From Gloeocapsa sp. UFS-A4-WI-NPMV-4B04 (GTDB lineage Bacteria; Cyanobacteriota; Cyanobacteriia; Cyanobacteriales; Chroococcidiopsidaceae), in contig JAHHHE010000043.1 in the NCBI GenBank assembly GCA_019359535.1, forward strand, positions 1 to 32,766: a DNA stretch of 32,766 nt, read 5' to 3'. Within the stretch, counting starts at the first letter, position 1. The number at the start of each line of letters is the position of its first letter. A program made the translations under genes and the position numbers. This document shows, one piece after another, positions 1 to 7,929 of the stretch. The notes beneath the pieces were generated by a model that was not told where the DNA came from, did no database searches, and saw only the letters and a program-made list of their open reading frames with translations.

Positions 1-125
1 ATCAGGAAGTGGTGGTGGTATTGAATGCGGATACACAAGTCAACCACGGCCAAGTTATTGCTGTGATGGATCAGTTGCGCTCTGTCAAGGGTGCTAAGTT
101 GGCGATCGCTACTCAACAGCCTTAG
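1..125 (+). CDS. exbD: ExbD/TolR-type biopolymer transport protein, C-terminal fragment
   Basis: An open frame enters from the left edge (codons begin at base 3) and stops with TAG at 123-125. It gives about 40 residues: a strand rich in Val (QEVVVVLNAD), then VNHGQVIAVMDQL and a final segment ending KLAIATQQP. This matches the C-terminal periplasmic domain of ExbD/TolR proteins, where a residue run like 'V.I.AD..v.yg.vv.vmd.l...G..ki.lat' ends the protein. ExbD works with ExbB and TonB to pass proton-motive force to outer-membrane receptors. The rest of the gene lies outside the window. The PepSY-TM gene 430 bases downstream on the same strand fits an iron/siderophore uptake locus. The family call is fairly safe; the substrate is inference. 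Confidence 0.75.
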   Translation, partial: QEVVVVLNADTQVNHGQVIAVMDQLRSVKGAKLAIATQQP

Positions 126-364
126 CCTAAGTCGTAGCTAGTTACAAAATGAGGAGCCATCAATTGTAAGGCACAGCAGCGAGAATACGAAAAGCGGTGT
201 TTTTGCGCAAAAGTTTGCCATTTGAGAGCCGTTAGCAACAACCACTTAAGTGTAAAAAGCACAACTGCTAGAGATAGGAACGCCAAAAGCAGCAATTTCA
301 ACGCAAGCTCGGTTGATGACTCAACTCTAATGTTCAAAGTGCTTCTTTCTACTTCAATCGGCAA
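122..364 (-). CDS. Possible small membrane protein or remnant (TTG start)
   Basis: An 80-residue minus-strand frame faces exbD and overlaps its stop codon. It has no ATG near the start (it opens at TTG) and no clear ribosome-binding site. It contains a convincing segment ESSTELALKLLLLAFL at about residues 15-30, followed by a second hydrophobic stretch. Small cyanobacterial membrane proteins of unknown function often begin with a polar leader, a 'TEL.LKLLLL' helix and then a charged coiled region. Here the charged region is missing and the tail (RCCALQLMAPHF) looks non-coding. It may be the decayed 5' part of such a gene, or chance. Low confidence. Confidence 0.22.
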   Translation of the reverse strand: MPIEVERSTLNIRVESSTELALKLLLLAFLSLAVVLFTLKWLLLTALKWQTFAQKHRFSYSRCCALQLMAPHFVTSYDLG

Positions 365-558
365 AATACTAAGTACAAAGTTTGACAGCTTGTCTTTTGA
401 CCGCTTCAGCAGGGTAACTCAAAATAGATGAGCGGTAATAGTACTTTCTGTAAGTCTTAAGAAGAGCAACCATAAAAAACTTCCTGTTGGTCTTCTGCTA
501 GCACTTACGTATTTATTGTTACCTTTACTTATCTTGCTCTGGAGAAGGAAATCTGAAG
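126..558. other. Spacer between exbD and PepSY-TM gene
   Basis: A 433-base stretch without a well-supported gene. Apart from the weak minus-strand frame described separately, I see no tRNA, no terminator hairpin with a T-tract and no clear Fur-box palindrome. The last 20 bases carry a purine-rich stretch (GGAGAAGGAAATCTGAAG) that probably serves as the ribosome-binding region of the next gene. Confidence 0.5.
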
Positions 559-1653
559 ATGAAGTTACGCCAACTTGCGTTTACCCTACATCGGTATATT
601 GGGGTGATGCTTGGACTACTACTGGTTTTGATCGGGTTAACTGGAAGCCTGCTAGTCTTCGGCAACGAGATTGATCGCTTTCTCAATCCTCAGCTACTCC
701 AGGTTACACCCCAAGGACAGCGAGTATCTATAGAGTCGGTGCTAAAGACAGCTCAACAAACCTATCCAGATCAGAAGCCTGAACATTTTGTGATTCCTGA
801 CGAGCCAAACGAAGTCTATACAATGGTAGTAGGCGGTCATTCTAGTGGCATTTACGCCAACCCATACACTGGCAAGCTTTTGGGTTCACGCTTACCTAGA
901 CAAAGCCTTAAAGGTTTTCTCTATGACTTGCACGTCTCTCTACTTTCGGGACAGACTGGGACGCTAATTGTCAGCATCGGGGGGGTAATGCTACTGGTGC
1001 TGAGTGTGACTGGATTAATTCTGTGGCCGGGTTGGGGAAGGCTCGTTACAGGTTTAAAGATCCGGTGGCGATCGCCTTGGCGCATAGTTAATTATGACCT
1101 TCACAAAGTTGGTGGTATTTTAGCGATCGCGTTTCTCGTCCTGATTGCTTCTACTGGTGTAGCAATGAGTTATTGGGATCAAGCCGAACAACTAATCTAC
1201 TCGCTGACGAATACACAAAAAGTTGCAGATTCAATTACTCTCCCTGCTTTTGATCAACCACCCTTAAAGCTAGAGCAACTTCTAACAGTAGCAGATGCAG
1301 CCTTGCCAGGCGCTAAAACTGTTTGGATTGATTTGCCAGAGACACCTCAAACGGCACTGAGAGTCCGAAAGAAATTTCCTCAAGAAGCCGATCCCTACGG
1401 TTGGAGCTTCGTCTATCTTAACCAGTACAACGGCGATGTATTACGAGTTGACAACGCCCTTAAAGCACCCCTGGCAGCCCGCATTATCAGTTTATGGTAT
1501 CCTCTGCACATCGGAACCTTTGGTGGTACTGGTACGCGCATTCTCTATCTGTTCGTGGGTTTAGCACTACCGATGCTTTCTATTACAGGCTTTTTGCTCT
1601 GGTGGAATCGTACTTATGGACTACCGACTAAGCGTAGGCGGCATCGAGTCTAA
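559..1653 (+). CDS. PepSY-associated TM helix domain protein (PiuB-like)
   Basis: A 364-residue inner-membrane protein of the PepSY_TM family, members of which are often iron-regulated and encoded beside TonB-dependent siderophore receptors. Visible features are a first helix at about residues 12-34, a periplasmic PepSY-like segment (about 60-115, with IYANPYTGKLLG), a second helix at about 135-157, a third at about 185-205, a second periplasmic segment, and a final helix at about 325-348. Family-typical histidines are present in LHRYIG, YDLHVSLLSG, YDLHKVGG and YPLHIGTFGG, one close to each helix; such residues could bind metal or haem. The ATG follows a purine-rich stretch. Its position after exbD supports a role in ferric-siderophore handling, perhaps periplasmic reduction, but the reaction is not established for this family. 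Confidence 0.85.
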   Translation: MKLRQLAFTLHRYIGVMLGLLLVLIGLTGSLLVFGNEIDRFLNPQLLQVTPQGQRVSIESVLKTAQQTYPDQKPEHFVIPDEPNEVYTMVVGGHSSGIYANPYTGKLLGSRLPRQSLKGFLYDLHVSLLSGQTGTLIVSIGGVMLLVLSVTGLILWPGWGRLVTGLKIRWRSPWRIVNYDLHKVGGILAIAFLVLIASTGVAMSYWDQAEQLIYSLTNTQKVADSITLPAFDQPPLKLEQLLTVADAALPGAKTVWIDLPETPQTALRVRKKFPQEADPYGWSFVYLNQYNGDVLRVDNALKAPLAARIISLWYPLHIGTFGGTGTRILYLFVGLALPMLSITGFLLWWNRTYGLPTKRRRHRV

Positions 1654-1884
1654 AATTTAGTTTGCGCCTAAGCTCGAAGCAATTTTTGAACTAAAAATTC
1701 AATTCCTATCATTTCATCTGAGTGAACACTCAGCTTGTGTTATATCCTGCTGGCACATTTCTCGTCGGCTGGAATTGACATGGGGATCACTAAACTTATC
1801 AGCCATTATATTAAGAGCCACTGCACTATATCTGTTGCTGGTAAGGTTCCACGTTGACGGAAATTATCATCCTTTTAAAATTTT

Positions 1885-3267
1885 ATGCCTTATATATTAA
1901 ATACAAGTAAAGTTCTGTGGATACTATTTTTAGCGCTCCTAGCAACTCCAGCCAAGGCAGAACAAGTTCAGATTGCAACAGATGTAACACCTAATAGCTT
2001 GAATCCTAATTTTCATCTGACATCTTCACAAGTCGGCAAAAGTTTTATCTTGGAAATTGATGAAGCAGATCTACCTATTGACCGCTCAGAAACATTTGTG
2101 GAAAGTGAATTTAACACTTCGGTTGTTGTTTTGAAAATAGTTCATTTAGCACCTGCTAATAACTCTAATTTATTCCACTCAGGTAATCTCACTGCAACGC
2201 CTGAAAATCAGAATCTAGAACCGCAGCATTTACCATTTCCGGCGCAATTATCGCAAGCCAACTCACAGACACAGCCTATAGAAGAACTATCGCCACAGCA
2301 GCCGTCACCGCCAGACCGAGCACCAGAAGACATTAGCCCACGAACACAGCCTATAGAAGAACCATCGCAACAACAGCCAACCATGCCAGTAGAACCTAAC
2401 ACGCCGTCTGAGCCAGAACGAGTAAATACTCAAATTGACTACCTTGATGAATTTGATAACTTTGGCTTGCGTAGTCGATTTTTTGAACAAACTACTCGCT
2501 TTCCGTTGAGAAATAACAACCAAATCTCTTTGAAAACAGGCTTTAATTTGTTTGACGAAATCGGAATTGAGGCAGTGACTAACTATCCGATTCAAGTTGG
2601 CTGGCAAGGAGCGGTTGGCCCACTTACCTTACAAGTAGCTGGGGGTGTTGATTTGTTTGACCGCCTGCTAACAGAGCCGAACTTTAATACTAGGTTAGAT
2701 GCTCCGCTCTCGCCCAATTTTACCTTGTCTGCTGTTGTAGACCAAGGTCCTTACAAATACGGTGCTAAGTCTTTAGCAAATCAAATTAGCGCTTGGCGGT
2801 ATGGTTTAGACTTAGCTTGGAATATTGACCGCAACACCGATTTTTCCTCATCTTTTCGCTGGGGAAATTACAATGACGGCAATTATGAGGAGGAGTCTAG
2901 CACTAGGCTAGAGCGCAGGTTTGGGCAATTTTTTCTAGCGGGCAATTTGTTTCTTCAAGATTACAAATTCGACGTGGAGGAACAAAATGGTTATTTTTCT
3001 CCGGCGGCTTACCTTTTTTATACTGGCGAATTAGGCTGGGAAGGAGAAATTATTAAGGCACTAAGCTGTCGATTGGCTGCTCATCTAGGGCAAGAGCGAT
3101 TTAATGGGGATTTTACACTTGCCGCTGGTTATGAAGCTAGCTGTACAGCAAAGCTTTCTTCAAGAATCGAGCTAGACTTGGGCTATTTTTCCAGTACCCT
3201 CTATTTTCCTGAAGAAATTGATGAAACTGAAGAATCATTCACTTCTCAGTTACGTATTAGCTTTTAA
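1885..3267 (+). CDS. Predicted outer-membrane beta-barrel protein with Pro-rich linker
   Basis: A 460-residue exported protein that I do not recognise by name. It has a signal peptide (LWILFLALLATPAKA, cleavage near residue 25), a globular N-terminal part of about 80 residues, a Pro/Gln/Glu linker (about 105-180) with two near-identical segments (QTQPIEEL and RTQPIEEP), and a C-terminal part of about 260 residues. The C-terminal part is rich in alternating aromatic/polar strands and ends in Phe (LRISF), the usual signature of a Bam-assembled barrel. Two cysteines (LSCRLA, EASCTA) lie in the barrel region. The layout is periplasmic domain, flexible spacer, barrel, so it could be a porin-like or secretion/adhesion channel. 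It lies downstream of the PepSY-TM gene with a 231-base gap, so co-transcription is uncertain. No strong Shine-Dalgarno precedes the ATG. Confidence 0.6.
   Translation: MPYILNTSKVLWILFLALLATPAKAEQVQIATDVTPNSLNPNFHLTSSQVGKSFILEIDEADLPIDRSETFVESEFNTSVVVLKIVHLAPANNSNLFHSGNLTATPENQNLEPQHLPFPAQLSQANSQTQPIEELSPQQPSPPDRAPEDISPRTQPIEEPSQQQPTMPVEPNTPSEPERVNTQIDYLDEFDNFGLRSRFFEQTTRFPLRNNNQISLKTGFNLFDEIGIEAVTNYPIQVGWQGAVGPLTLQVAGGVDLFDRLLTEPNFNTRLDAPLSPNFTLSAVVDQGPYKYGAKSLANQISAWRYGLDLAWNIDRNTDFSSSFRWGNYNDGNYEEESSTRLERRFGQFFLAGNLFLQDYKFDVEEQNGYFSPAAYLFYTGELGWEGEIIKALSCRLAAHLGQERFNGDFTLAAGYEASCTAKLSSRIELDLGYFSSTLYFPEEIDETEESFTSQLRISF
2269..2362 (+). repeat. Direct repeat inside the Pro-rich linker
   Basis: The 19-mer ACACAGCCTATAGAAGAAC occurs at 2269-2287 and again at 2344-2362, with similarity continuing beyond each copy (SPQQP and SQQQP in the protein). 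The 75-base spacing is a multiple of three, so the duplication keeps the frame and lengthens the flexible linker. Confidence 0.7.
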
Positions 3268-3389
3268 AAAATATCGCGTGCTAGAGATAACGTTTGTTTG
3301 AGCCAAGCTTACCTATTGCTTCGGCACATTAACAGCGATCCACCATTTCCAAACCGCGAAAATTTGCTTCCCGTACCCTAGCAATATTA

Positions 3390-4139
3390 CTAGCCAGCAT
3401 TATCAGGAGTAGTTAGTGCTGGCGTTTGCTGAATTGGGGTCTGATTCTCAGACTCAGTGGGTGTAAGTGGCTCAAATTGGGGTATTAGGGGAGATACATC
3501 TGGTGTCGCAGGCGCTGGCTGAATGAGCGGTGTTTGATTTTGAGACTCGGTTGGTGCGGAATTTGGATTACTAAGCGGTGTTCGATTCTCAGGTATAAAG
3601 TTAGGTTCAACATTACCAAGCTGATCTCCCGCACTAATACAAGTATCCATTGCCTCAGTGGCGGCAAAATCAGCTTCAATACGCAAGCCTACTACGCATT
3701 CAGCAAAACGCTCCGGCAGTAGACTACGACCACAATAATTTAGGACAGATGGAATAGCGTCCTCTGCGCTATTGCGGCTGATTCCAACTACACAGCTTGC
3801 TAACTCGTTAGGTCTGCGTACTTGTCTACAAGTTATCAGAGCATCAACGGCAGCGATCGCTGTTTCCTGTTCAATTTCAACAACACATCTAGATAAGTCT
3901 TTAGGACGCAGGGTTTCTGCACACGCGCTTGCTGCCGCTTCAGGAGAAATCCCAACACTCAGCAGCCGACCAGCACAGCCGCGATACTGATTTCGATAGG
4001 ACGACGGGATACTGGCAGCTGTACTAGGCATTGCCAGACCAGCAAAAACTAACCCAGTGGCCGCGAAACGGAGTAGACCAGTTGGGCGTTTGACGAAACC
4101 GTGCTGTAGACATTTGCTTTGTTGATGTGCTGTAGACAT
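3390..4139 (-). CDS. Exported protein with CX11C repeats
   Basis: A 249-residue protein of unknown function. The frame is open further upstream, but ATG at 4139 is preceded by AAAGAGGAAAT and gives a normal signal peptide (about residues 22-42, ending PSTAAS), so I choose this start. The mature part holds eight cysteines (55, 73, 85, 104, 116, 136, 148, 167). They define three units of 31-32 residues starting at 73, 104 and 136, each with C-X11-C and the core RP.ELA.CVVGI, flanked by a half-unit on each side. The last 80 residues are Pro/Gln/Asn-rich, with the repeated motif TES.NQTP. Regular cysteine spacing in an exported protein suggests disulfide-stapled helical hairpins or a metal/haem scaffold, though there is no CXXCH haem motif. 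It is convergent with the barrel gene upstream. Similar proteins seem to occur in other cyanobacteria, without a known role. Confidence 0.65.
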   Translation of the reverse strand: MSTAHQQSKCLQHGFVKRPTGLLRFAATGLVFAGLAMPSTAASIPSSYRNQYRGCAGRLLSVGISPEAAASACAETLRPKDLSRCVVEIEQETAIAAVDALITCRQVRRPNELASCVVGISRNSAEDAIPSVLNYCGRSLLPERFAECVVGLRIEADFAATEAMDTCISAGDQLGNVEPNFIPENRTPLSNPNSAPTESQNQTPLIQPAPATPDVSPLIPQFEPLTPTESENQTPIQQTPALTTPDNAG

Positions 4140-4339
4140 ATTTCCTCTTTCCATTAGCCTTCTAGTTGGATAAAATTTTATTTCAAGCTCTGCCAATCGC
4201 AAACAAACTGTGTAGCGCCGCTTGCCGTAGAGCTTCTTTATTGCCCAAGTATGAGCAATTTTTTGGTCAATCTGATTATTTTAGATTTATAATGATCTGT
4301 TTGGGTTAAGTTTGACAAGGATTAGAAAAAGGAAACTCC

Positions 4340-4948
4340 ATGTCCCGATATCGAGGACCACGTCTTAGAATTGTACGTCGCCTGGGTGACTTACCAGGAT
4401 TAACTCGTAAAAGTGCCAGACGAGCATATCCCCCTGGTCAACATGGTCAGAATCGCAAGAAGCGCTCTGAGTATGGCGTTCGTCTAGAAGAAAAGCAAAA
4501 ACTTCGCTTAAACTACGGTTTAACTGAAAAACAGATGCTACGCTACGTGCGGAGAGCTAGACGAGTTACTGGTTCTACCGGACAAGTGCTGCTACAACTG
4601 TTAGAAATGCGCTTAGATAACACTGTTTTTCGCATGGGTATGGCCCCGACTATTCCAGCTGCACGTCAACTGGTAAATCATGGTCATATAACGGTTAATG
4701 GTCGCATAGTCAATATTGGTAGCTATCAGTGCCGTCCTGGAGAGACAATTGCTGTTAAAGACCGGGAAGGCTCACGCAAAATGGTAGAAACCAACTTGCA
4801 ATACCCTGGTTTAGCCAATCTACCTAGTCATCTAGAATTTGACAAAACCAAGATGACTGGCAAAGTCAATGGCTTAGTTGAGCGCGAGTGGGTAGCGCTA
4901 CAAGTTAACGAACTGCTTGTGGTTGAATACTACTCACGCCAAGCGTAG
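4340..4948 (+). CDS. rpsD: 30S ribosomal protein S4
   Basis: A 202-residue protein with the complete S4 layout. The basic N-terminal domain begins [16 protein letters not shown], followed by the family block (YPPGQHGQ) and helices with [15 protein letters not shown]. The S4 RNA-binding domain covers about residues 85-150 ([28 protein letters not shown]). S4 binds 16S rRNA early in small-subunit assembly. No zinc-binding cysteine cluster is present, so it is the zinc-free form. As in other cyanobacteria it stands alone rather than in the alpha operon with rpoA. AAAAAGGAAACTCC precedes the ATG. Very secure. Confidence 0.98.
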   Translation: MSRYRGPRLRIVRRLGDLPGLTRKSARRAYPPGQHGQNRKKRSEYGVRLEEKQKLRLNYGLTEKQMLRYVRRARRVTGSTGQVLLQLLEMRLDNTVFRMGMAPTIPAARQLVNHGHITVNGRIVNIGSYQCRPGETIAVKDREGSRKMVETNLQYPGLANLPSHLEFDKTKMTGKVNGLVEREWVALQVNELLVVEYYSRQA

Positions 4949-4980
4949 GCAAGAGGCAAGAGGCAAGAGGCGAGCGAGAG
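4949..4980 (+). repeat. Short tandem heptamer repeat (GCAAGAG)
   Basis: Directly after the rpsD stop codon come three exact copies of GCAAGAG (4949-4969) and a degenerate tail of similar composition. This is the kind of short tandemly repeated sequence found in spacers of Nostoc-like cyanobacteria. It sits between convergent rpsD and moaA. Confidence 0.75.
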
Positions 4981-5000
4981 GTATTTACTCTCTACTCCTT

Positions 5001-5987
5001 CTAGCCTCCAATTTGCGACATAGTACGGCTGTAAGCGCCAGTAGCACCTGATTCTCGCTGCTTGAAGTTAATTTCTGGTTTAAGTGCTAGTAAAGAACGC
5101 ACCTGCTCTCGCAATTGGGCCGGATCAACGCCAGCGCGCAACTGAGTTTTTAAATCAATTTGGTTACTTTCGTTTAAAAGACAAGGGCGTAACCAACCAT
5201 CTGCTGAGAAGCGCATTCGGTTACAGCGATCGCAAAAACATTCTGACATCTGACTAATAAATCCCAGCGTACCTTTTGCCCCTGGAATTTGAAATACATC
5301 AGCTGGTCCATTACCACGTACCTGTGATTCTGTCAATCCCCAGCGATCGCGGATACTTTGGCGCAAATCAGCTGAAACTACCCAACCCTGATCGCCAAAT
5401 AATTGAGCATTACCGATAGGCATAAATTCAATAAAACGGACGTGCCATTGACGATCAATTGTCAAGGCGGCTAGGTCTAGAACTTCGTGGTCATTAACGC
5501 CAGGAATTACAACTACATTCAGCTTTAGAGGATCAAATCCTACTTGATGAGCAATCTGTATGCCTTCCCAGACTTGTTGCCATTGGGAACGACTACGATT
5601 GCCAATAATTTTGTCGAAGGTTTCTGGATCGAGAGAGTCAAGGCTAATATTAATTCGCCGTAGTCCAGCGTTGTAGAGATCGTGCGCCTTCTTGGCAAGC
5701 AAAAACCCGTTTGTCGTCATCGATAAGTCTTGCGTTTGCGGAAAAGATGCGATCGCTTTTACCAACTCGACAACGCCGGGACGCAGCAATGGTTCACCTC
5801 CGGTCAAGCGAAACCGCGTAAATCCAACTGGGATAAAAACGAATTGAATCAGGGTAAGCAATTCATTATCGGTTAGTAACTGTTGCCGCAAGATGTAGTC
5901 TAGTTCTGCACCTTCGGGCATACAGTATTGACATCGGAAATTGCAACGGTCGATTAAACTGATTCGGAGATAATCAACTTGATTCAT
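5001..5987 (-). CDS. moaA: GTP 3',8-cyclase MoaA
   Basis: A radical-SAM enzyme that opens molybdenum cofactor synthesis by converting GTP to 3',8-cyclo-7,8-dihydro-GTP. The N-terminal cluster C15-X3-C19-X2-C22 ([12 protein letters not shown]) binds the SAM-cleaving 4Fe-4S centre. [11 protein letters not shown] is the GGEP motif. The C-terminal second cluster is visible as [10 protein letters not shown] plus a later PCL. The protein ends in the Gly-Gly tail (SQIGG) that is needed for catalysis in characterised MoaA. At 328 residues it has family length. ATG at 5987 is a typical MoaA start ([14 protein letters not shown] follows). No other moa gene is adjacent. The MFS gene upstream on the same strand ends 42 bases before this start, so the two may be co-transcribed. 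Confidence 0.96.
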   Translation of the reverse strand: MNQVDYLRISLIDRCNFRCQYCMPEGAELDYILRQQLLTDNELLTLIQFVFIPVGFTRFRLTGGEPLLRPGVVELVKAIASFPQTQDLSMTTNGFLLAKKAHDLYNAGLRRINISLDSLDPETFDKIIGNRSRSQWQQVWEGIQIAHQVGFDPLKLNVVVIPGVNDHEVLDLAALTIDRQWHVRFIEFMPIGNAQLFGDQGWVVSADLRQSIRDRWGLTESQVRGNGPADVFQIPGAKGTLGFISQMSECFCDRCNRMRFSADGWLRPCLLNESNQIDLKTQLRAGVDPAQLREQVRSLLALKPEINFKQRESGATGAYSRTMSQIGG

Positions 5988-6029
5988 TGTTTTTAGATGG
6001 GGGTTTATGATTTACCCATCACTTATCCC

Positions 6030-7514
6030 CTATTCTGCCGGATCTGCAATTCCTACTGCTGGAACTAACGGTGATTTCTGGTTGAAGCGCAGGAGATTTT
6101 GGATCACTTTAATTGCTGGTTGACTGCGTGGTTCTCGCACGAAAACCAGAGGCAATATAGCAATTAAGCGCATGACAGCTGAAAGAGCAAATAATCCAGG
6201 TAAACCACCAAAATAATTTACTTCAGCTAAAAAGCCACCTGCGGTTGTTCCTAAAGCACCACAGATACCTGCAACAGCACCTGCTACAGCAAAGTAAGTA
6301 GAAGGATGCTCTGCTGGTGCTACTTCCATCTGAATATTACTGCTGCACAATTCAATTGCTGCCCACGTCCCGCCGCTAAATAGGTGGATAAACGGTAGCC
6401 ACACCCACTGTGAAACTGAGTCCGCCCCAGCCCCTAGCCAGAAAAATGGCGTTACTGCCGCTAAAATCCCTACTAGCAATAGTAGGGGACGATTCCCTAT
6501 CCGATCCGCTAACTTGCCCCACAACACCAACATTACTAAGGTCGCGCCAGCAGTCAAACTCGTGTAAAGTGTGACCTGTCCCAGGTCTAACTTCAAATTG
6601 TCTAGTAGATAAAGATTAAAAAAGGGCGCACTGAGGTTGACTGCAAATGTCCACAAACCAAAGTAAAGCAGAAATATTAAAAAATTTGAGTCTTTAAGGA
6701 TGTTTGCCTTTGGGCGATCGCCTTGATTTTCCTTTAATTGATCACTAGAAACACTTTCGGGTTTTGATCTAGTAAAGACGTGCTGCTGAGGATGTTGGGG
6801 ATTTACATCTATCATAAAAAACTGACATCCCATACTCACCACTCCAGCCACAATTCCCAAAATCAAAACTACTCCGTAACCCTGCATTGTGCCATTAGGC
6901 CAGGCAGATACGGCAAATCCGAATAAAGGTACGCTGATTAGGGTAGTCAAGCTACCAGTGCTATTGCGAAAGCCAAAGTATCGCCCCCGTAGGCGGTGAG
7001 GAACCAGTGCTGCCATCCAGCTAACCCAAGACGAACTACCTAAAGCATTCAGGATATTGGTTACTAAAACCATGCCTAATGTCCAACTAACCAGACGATG
7101 AGGGTCGGTATTAGACCAACTAACCCAACCAATTCCCACCACTAAAAACAGCCATAGTACCCGTGAAACACCGAAAATCCATAGGCAAAAATTATGGCGG
7201 CTGTTAGTGCGATCAGCAAAATAAGCTCCCACTGGTTGGAGCAAATTTAACAACATGGGAATTGATGACAACATCCCGATTTCTACTGGACTTGCCCCAA
7301 GTTGTAGCAAAAAGTTAGTCAGCAATACACCGCTAGTAATGCTAGTAAAAACCCCAGCGAAAACTCCATCAATAGTAGACGCTTTAAGGCTAGTGCGAAT
7401 AGTTTGGGTAGAAATTTTGGGCTGCGGTGGAGGATTTACCGAGGCTGATCCGGCAGAAGGTTCTAATATTTTTACAGGTGGGACAGATAAAATTTCCACT
7501 AGGGCAAAATCCAA
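6030..7514 (-). CDS. MFS transporter (substrate unknown)
   Basis: A major facilitator carrier of up to 494 residues with about 12 hydrophobic helices in two halves. A long polar loop in the middle (about residues 235-275, rich in Gln/Lys/Ser) separates them. The N-terminal 40 residues are polar and Pro-rich. After TM2 the family-A-like loop reads FADRTNSRHNF, and the second half has GKLADRIGNRP at the corresponding place. The frame opens at TTG (7514) without a visible Shine-Dalgarno, and no in-frame ATG occurs before the first helix, so the exact start is unsure. It resembles cyanobacterial MFS proteins of unassigned substrate. Its position upstream of moaA hints at co-expression but gives no substrate. 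Confidence 0.8.
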   Translation of the reverse strand: MDFALVEILSVPPVKILEPSAGSASVNPPPQPKISTQTIRTSLKASTIDGVFAGVFTSITSGVLLTNFLLQLGASPVEIGMLSSIPMLLNLLQPVGAYFADRTNSRHNFCLWIFGVSRVLWLFLVVGIGWVSWSNTDPHRLVSWTLGMVLVTNILNALGSSSWVSWMAALVPHRLRGRYFGFRNSTGSLTTLISVPLFGFAVSAWPNGTMQGYGVVLILGIVAGVVSMGCQFFMIDVNPQHPQQHVFTRSKPESVSSDQLKENQGDRPKANILKDSNFLIFLLYFGLWTFAVNLSAPFFNLYLLDNLKLDLGQVTLYTSLTAGATLVMLVLWGKLADRIGNRPLLLLVGILAAVTPFFWLGAGADSVSQWVWLPFIHLFSGGTWAAIELCSSNIQMEVAPAEHPSTYFAVAGAVAGICGALGTTAGGFLAEVNYFGGLPGLFALSAVMRLIAILPLVFVREPRSQPAIKVIQNLLRFNQKSPLVPAVGIADPAE

Positions 7515-7929
7515 CGTTAAGTTAAGTGGAGGGACAGTGAAGTAAGTGCTTTACCATCTAACAGCACAAAAATGTAATGTCAGAAGGCTTGCATCGGCTT
7601 AATTGGACGTTCTGTTTGCAGCATAGGCTGGAGACGATCGCCTAGACAACAGTCAACAGAAAGATAAAGTTCTAAATCTATTGAAACAAAAATTACAAAT
7701 AAAATTTACTTTTGGAGTAGCTGTTGATACAAAGTTGAGTAGTGATGGAGCGTACTTAGGCATGGACATAGACGCGATCGCGCATTGATAAATTTAAATA
7801 ACACTCCAAGAAATTTTGTGTGGCAACTAACCTGAGATAGTGATTAGCTAAAATCAACCTACCTCCTTGTTATTACTTTATTCTTTCACCTCCCCAGGTC
7901 TATTCGTTTATATGGTTTCAGTCAATTTG
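7515..7929. other. Divergent spacer between MFS gene and cbiD
   Basis: About 415 bases between divergently transcribed genes. It carries two GCGATCGC-type sites (near 7638 and 7774) and AT-rich stretches suitable for two promoters. No RNA gene was seen. I looked for a B12 riboswitch upstream of cbiD and did not recognise a B12-box (GCC.GAAG) element. Confidence 0.45.

Noticed and set aside
2208-2607. Minus-strand frames opposite the barrel protein gene
   Set aside because: They are low-complexity mirror translations of the Pro-rich linker (Gly/Ser/Cys-rich); the plus frame has a signal peptide and barrel ending.
7515-7929. Cobalamin riboswitch upstream of cbiD
   Set aside because: No B12-box or recognisable pairing pattern was seen; the search by eye is not exhaustive.
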